From NCBI GenBank assembly GCA_030611265.1, contig JAUWQD010000004.1, positions 24,801 through 88,800 of the forward strand: a stretch of DNA of 64,000 nucleotides. The letters are read 5' to 3'. Each line of letters begins with the position of its first letter. Within the stretch, counting starts at the first letter, position 1. This document shows, in pieces, positions 63,101-64,000 of the stretch. Both the position numbers and the translations under genes were made by a program. Below the pieces are notes generated by a model. The model was not told the DNA's origin. It did no database searches and saw only the letters and a list, made by a program, of their open reading frames with translations. This DNA comes from Methanosarcinaceae archaeon. Its GTDB lineage: Archaea; Halobacteriota; Methanosarcinia; Methanosarcinales; Methanosarcinaceae.

Positions 63101-64000
63101 CTAAAGAAGAAATTACCCCCGAATATGAAAAAATCATATTGAAACTATATGAAAAAATAAACGATCAATTGAATCCAGAAATAGTTGAAGAACCAATTTC
63201 AGAAACTCCTTGGTGGGATGAAAACAACATTGAGAACTCTTATCTTTTGTGGACTGATAAAGATAATTTTTGGAAAAATGATGGCGACGTTTTTGTAAAT
63301 AACGATGAATACCTACATTCATTATTTAAAGATGATGAAAACGTATCTTTTTTAAAGGTACCTAGAAATTATTTGCCAAGAATTGAATATTTCATAAAAA
63401 CGTTTAGAATCCAATACATTTCAGAGTCAGTTGCAATTGAACCATTGGAAATAATTAATGAAAAGGAAGATAAAAAGTTAACAGAAGCTCTTCAAAACCG
63501 TATTGAATATATTGAAAGATATCTTTATTTCAATGAATATATAATTTATAAAAAAATTCTAGATAATGGGGTTTTGTCTAATCTAAAAAATATAAATATA
63601 TATCGGGCACGGGAAATAATTGCTAAATATAGTCTAAATGATATCGAAAAGATTACTAAAAGTGAAAAATCGGTGAGGCATAATGACAAATTATACCTCC
63701 TTGACGATTTGGAAGATAACAATTCATTAGGTATCGAAATATCTAAAATGTTAGGTGAAGTTAAAGGGTTAGATGATTTTTTAATTTTGTTATTTTATAA
63801 AAAAGACACAGAAATTGAAAAACTCATGATTTCGAAAGGTATTGGAAAAATACCTGCTGAAGAGCCCACTCCCGTACCTACTCCCGTACCTACTCCCGAA
63901 CCTACTCCCGAACCTACTCCTGAACCTACTCCTGAACCTACTCACAAGCCTACTCCTGAACCTACTCCTGAACCTACTCACAAGCCTACTCCCGAACCTA
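60199..64000 (+). CDS. Sacsin-type GHKL ATPase, giant protein (3' end beyond window)
   Basis: An open frame of more than 1267 codons without a stop, very AT-rich. The N-terminus has the GHKL/HSP90-like ATPase of sacsin and Nov-type proteins: HFVLELIQNAEDNKY near residue 62 (N-box, Glu and Asn), NNEIGF (G1 box), YIGEKGIGFKSVFKISDAP near 124 (G2). SYLPTQNYGFKFIIQADFLL and AANREAI near 295 complete the module. A long helical middle (300-1210) is without recognised domain. From about 63870 it enters PTPxP repeats. Such proteins occur in defence islands; the function here is unknown. Confidence 0.75.
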   Translation, partial: MYQENEAKKFIKDINQQKTGVGLQGLENDPNSKKAFSRMQSDLHGALEELAIDLNTEDTHFVLELIQNAEDNKYKENVVPFIKFTIDNEYVLIQNNEIGFNEKNVEAICSVKQSTKQKKDGYIGEKGIGFKSVFKISDAPHIFSNGFQFKFNSKDENSKLGFIVPYWIDVVPKQLNLNLTNILLPLRKDAQEKISQFNNIDPSLILFLKKLKKIEIDNKIDNSKTVVTKYETNGIVVVEHPHVRNYYKQIKKTFSIPDSVQEEKRKNVKKTEIILSFPINEDGGPIISEQKVFSYLPTQNYGFKFIIQADFLLAANREAITKSGFWNEWIINNIHEVFLDSVKRFKNDEHLKTNFYKYIPLKEDVDDDLFSQAVEKIFISLKGYECILTESDSWAKPCDVFWVNRDLRELVSNEDFKIFYNKEIISSKVSLKPLLNGLEIEIFEQIDFLKLLNNIDFVQKQNNEWFVSLFEYLSKFEIGVHVLEKLPIFKLNDGTFTSSENSTTFLYLNKQGEKYGFEEDLMTSIRILDSEIFKLIEHSESILSLLSNLGVKSPDPYEIIEKYILPVYEDDNAWKKKNDEVLQGHIKYIKNNLDIYEDKKESINKLGSILYLKINHKVDDTQYYSHPNKIYLPNEYGNKFDLQKLFSGIPDLMDNFLDECYLQSDLIEYNEKIGQLELQISNKSKTWSKKNKKQVESVKEQLLELNKERKEVIKSWNKFLIILGVNEILKVKKDDYNYMCEEFSKIIENLTDLSYIEKKKHIEILFQIFSSNWDKYYKNFEHEVYGDNDSNFLLQLKNASWIPTKDDCFVKSFEAFVDNSTNKELMGNNVKYLDFNASNVNEQFLKDLGIIFEPSVDIVLDKLVNSAINKMNDKNLIESFYYYLDKHYEEDSYKISTFFSENNVIYDLNLNKYFKSKDVFWSDYSAVFGDSKAYLKNNYSNLKSFFSEKLGINEPSPEDYVNRLIQLSKEEITPEYEKIILKLYEKINDQLNPEIVEEPISETPWWDENNIENSYLLWTDKDNFWKNDGDVFVNNDEYLHSLFKDDENVSFLKVPRNYLPRIEYFIKTFRIQYISESVAIEPLEIINEKEDKKLTEALQNRIEYIERYLYFNEYIIYKKILDNGVLSNLKNINIYRAREIIAKYSLNDIEKITKSEKSVRHNDKLYLLDDLEDNNSLGIEISKMLGEVKGLDDFLILLFYKKDTEIEKLMISKGIGKIPAEEPTPVPTPVPTPEPTPEPTPEPTPEPTHKPTPEPTPEPTHKPTPEP
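63870..64000 (+). repeat. In-frame 12-bp repeats encoding a PTPEP linker
   Basis: CCTACTCCYGAA is repeated with variants (CCYGTA, CACAAG) to the end of the window, encoding PTPVPTPVPTPEPTPEPT and PTHKPTPEP. This is a proline-rich flexible linker between the ATPase module and whatever follows. The reading frame is kept throughout. Confidence 0.85.

Noticed and set aside
1..64000. tRNA, rRNA or CRISPR loci
   Set aside because: Intergenic regions were read for T-loop patterns, conserved rRNA stretches and spaced repeats; none was convincing. A tRNAscan or Infernal run would settle this.

Overview
The window looks like part of the chromosome of a methanogen-lineage archaeon, most likely a Methanosarcinales relative, possibly an ANME-2-type methane oxidiser. 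Archaeal markers are a family B DNA polymerase ending in a PCNA-binding peptide, class I lysyl-tRNA synthetase, archaeal-type prolyl-tRNA synthetase, a Re-citrate-synthase-like enzyme, a surface protein with a PGF-CTERM-like tail, tungsten aldehyde:ferredoxin oxidoreductase, and a stub of the archaeal DRG GTPase. A secreted 12-heme cytochrome c points to extracellular electron transfer and is the main hint of an ANME or cytochrome-bearing lineage. The lineage is inferred from gene content; no rRNA or tRNA gene was seen.

Layout. 0-8.5 kb is housekeeping: end of a bifunctional-nuclease-domain gene, hisF, a MazG-like gene, an exported lipoprotein with a small membrane partner, a U32 hydroxylase/peptidase-family protein, a nucleoside deoxyribosyltransferase-like gene, a BofA-like membrane protein, a methyltransferase and lysS. 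8.6-12 kb is one 1111-residue TPR protein fused to a nitrilase domain. 12.2-12.6 kb holds several gene stubs. 13-17 kb has katA and a DUF255 thioredoxin-fold protein, then a VOC stub and a frameshifted methyltransferase. 17.8-25 kb has a MITE-like element, the multiheme cytochrome, adenine deaminase and the tungsten oxidoreductase.

25.4-31.8 kb is accessory DNA: a MNT nucleotidyltransferase whose HEPN partner is cut short, a DUF234 ATPase behind a duplicated promoter, a truncated IS200-type tnpA, and an Eco57I-type DNA methylase overlapping a small nuclease-like gene (a candidate restriction or defence pair). After clpB, 34.7-36.9 kb contains duplicated debris (shortened vapB copy, polB 3' end, hairpin repeats). 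36.9-41 kb is the complete phosphate uptake operon pstSCAB-phoU, followed by vapBC, a RelB-like antitoxin and a RelE stub fused to a copied phoU 3' end. Then come a MITE with a 7-bp target duplication, a HEAT-repeat membrane protein and polB.

47-60 kb: proS, a Re-citrate-synthase-like gene, then a redox cluster in which a glutamate-synthase-like flavoenzyme and a pyruvate-oxidase-like thiamine enzyme each carry an N-terminal rubredoxin domain, followed by two cysteine-rich DUF2769 proteins and a zinc-finger protein. An osmotic or sugar group follows (mscS, a mannosyl-3-phosphoglycerate-phosphatase-like HAD enzyme, a GH15-like glycosidase). The window ends inside a very large sacsin-type GHKL ATPase gene entering a PTPEP-repeat linker.

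The strongest unexplained signal is a ~58-nt two-hairpin element present four times (47210, 49211, 49272 and, inverted, 56434), in which base changes in both stems are compensated. The second theme is pervasive gene breakage: at least ten truncated or partially duplicated genes, often cut soon after an intact start and ribosome binding site.
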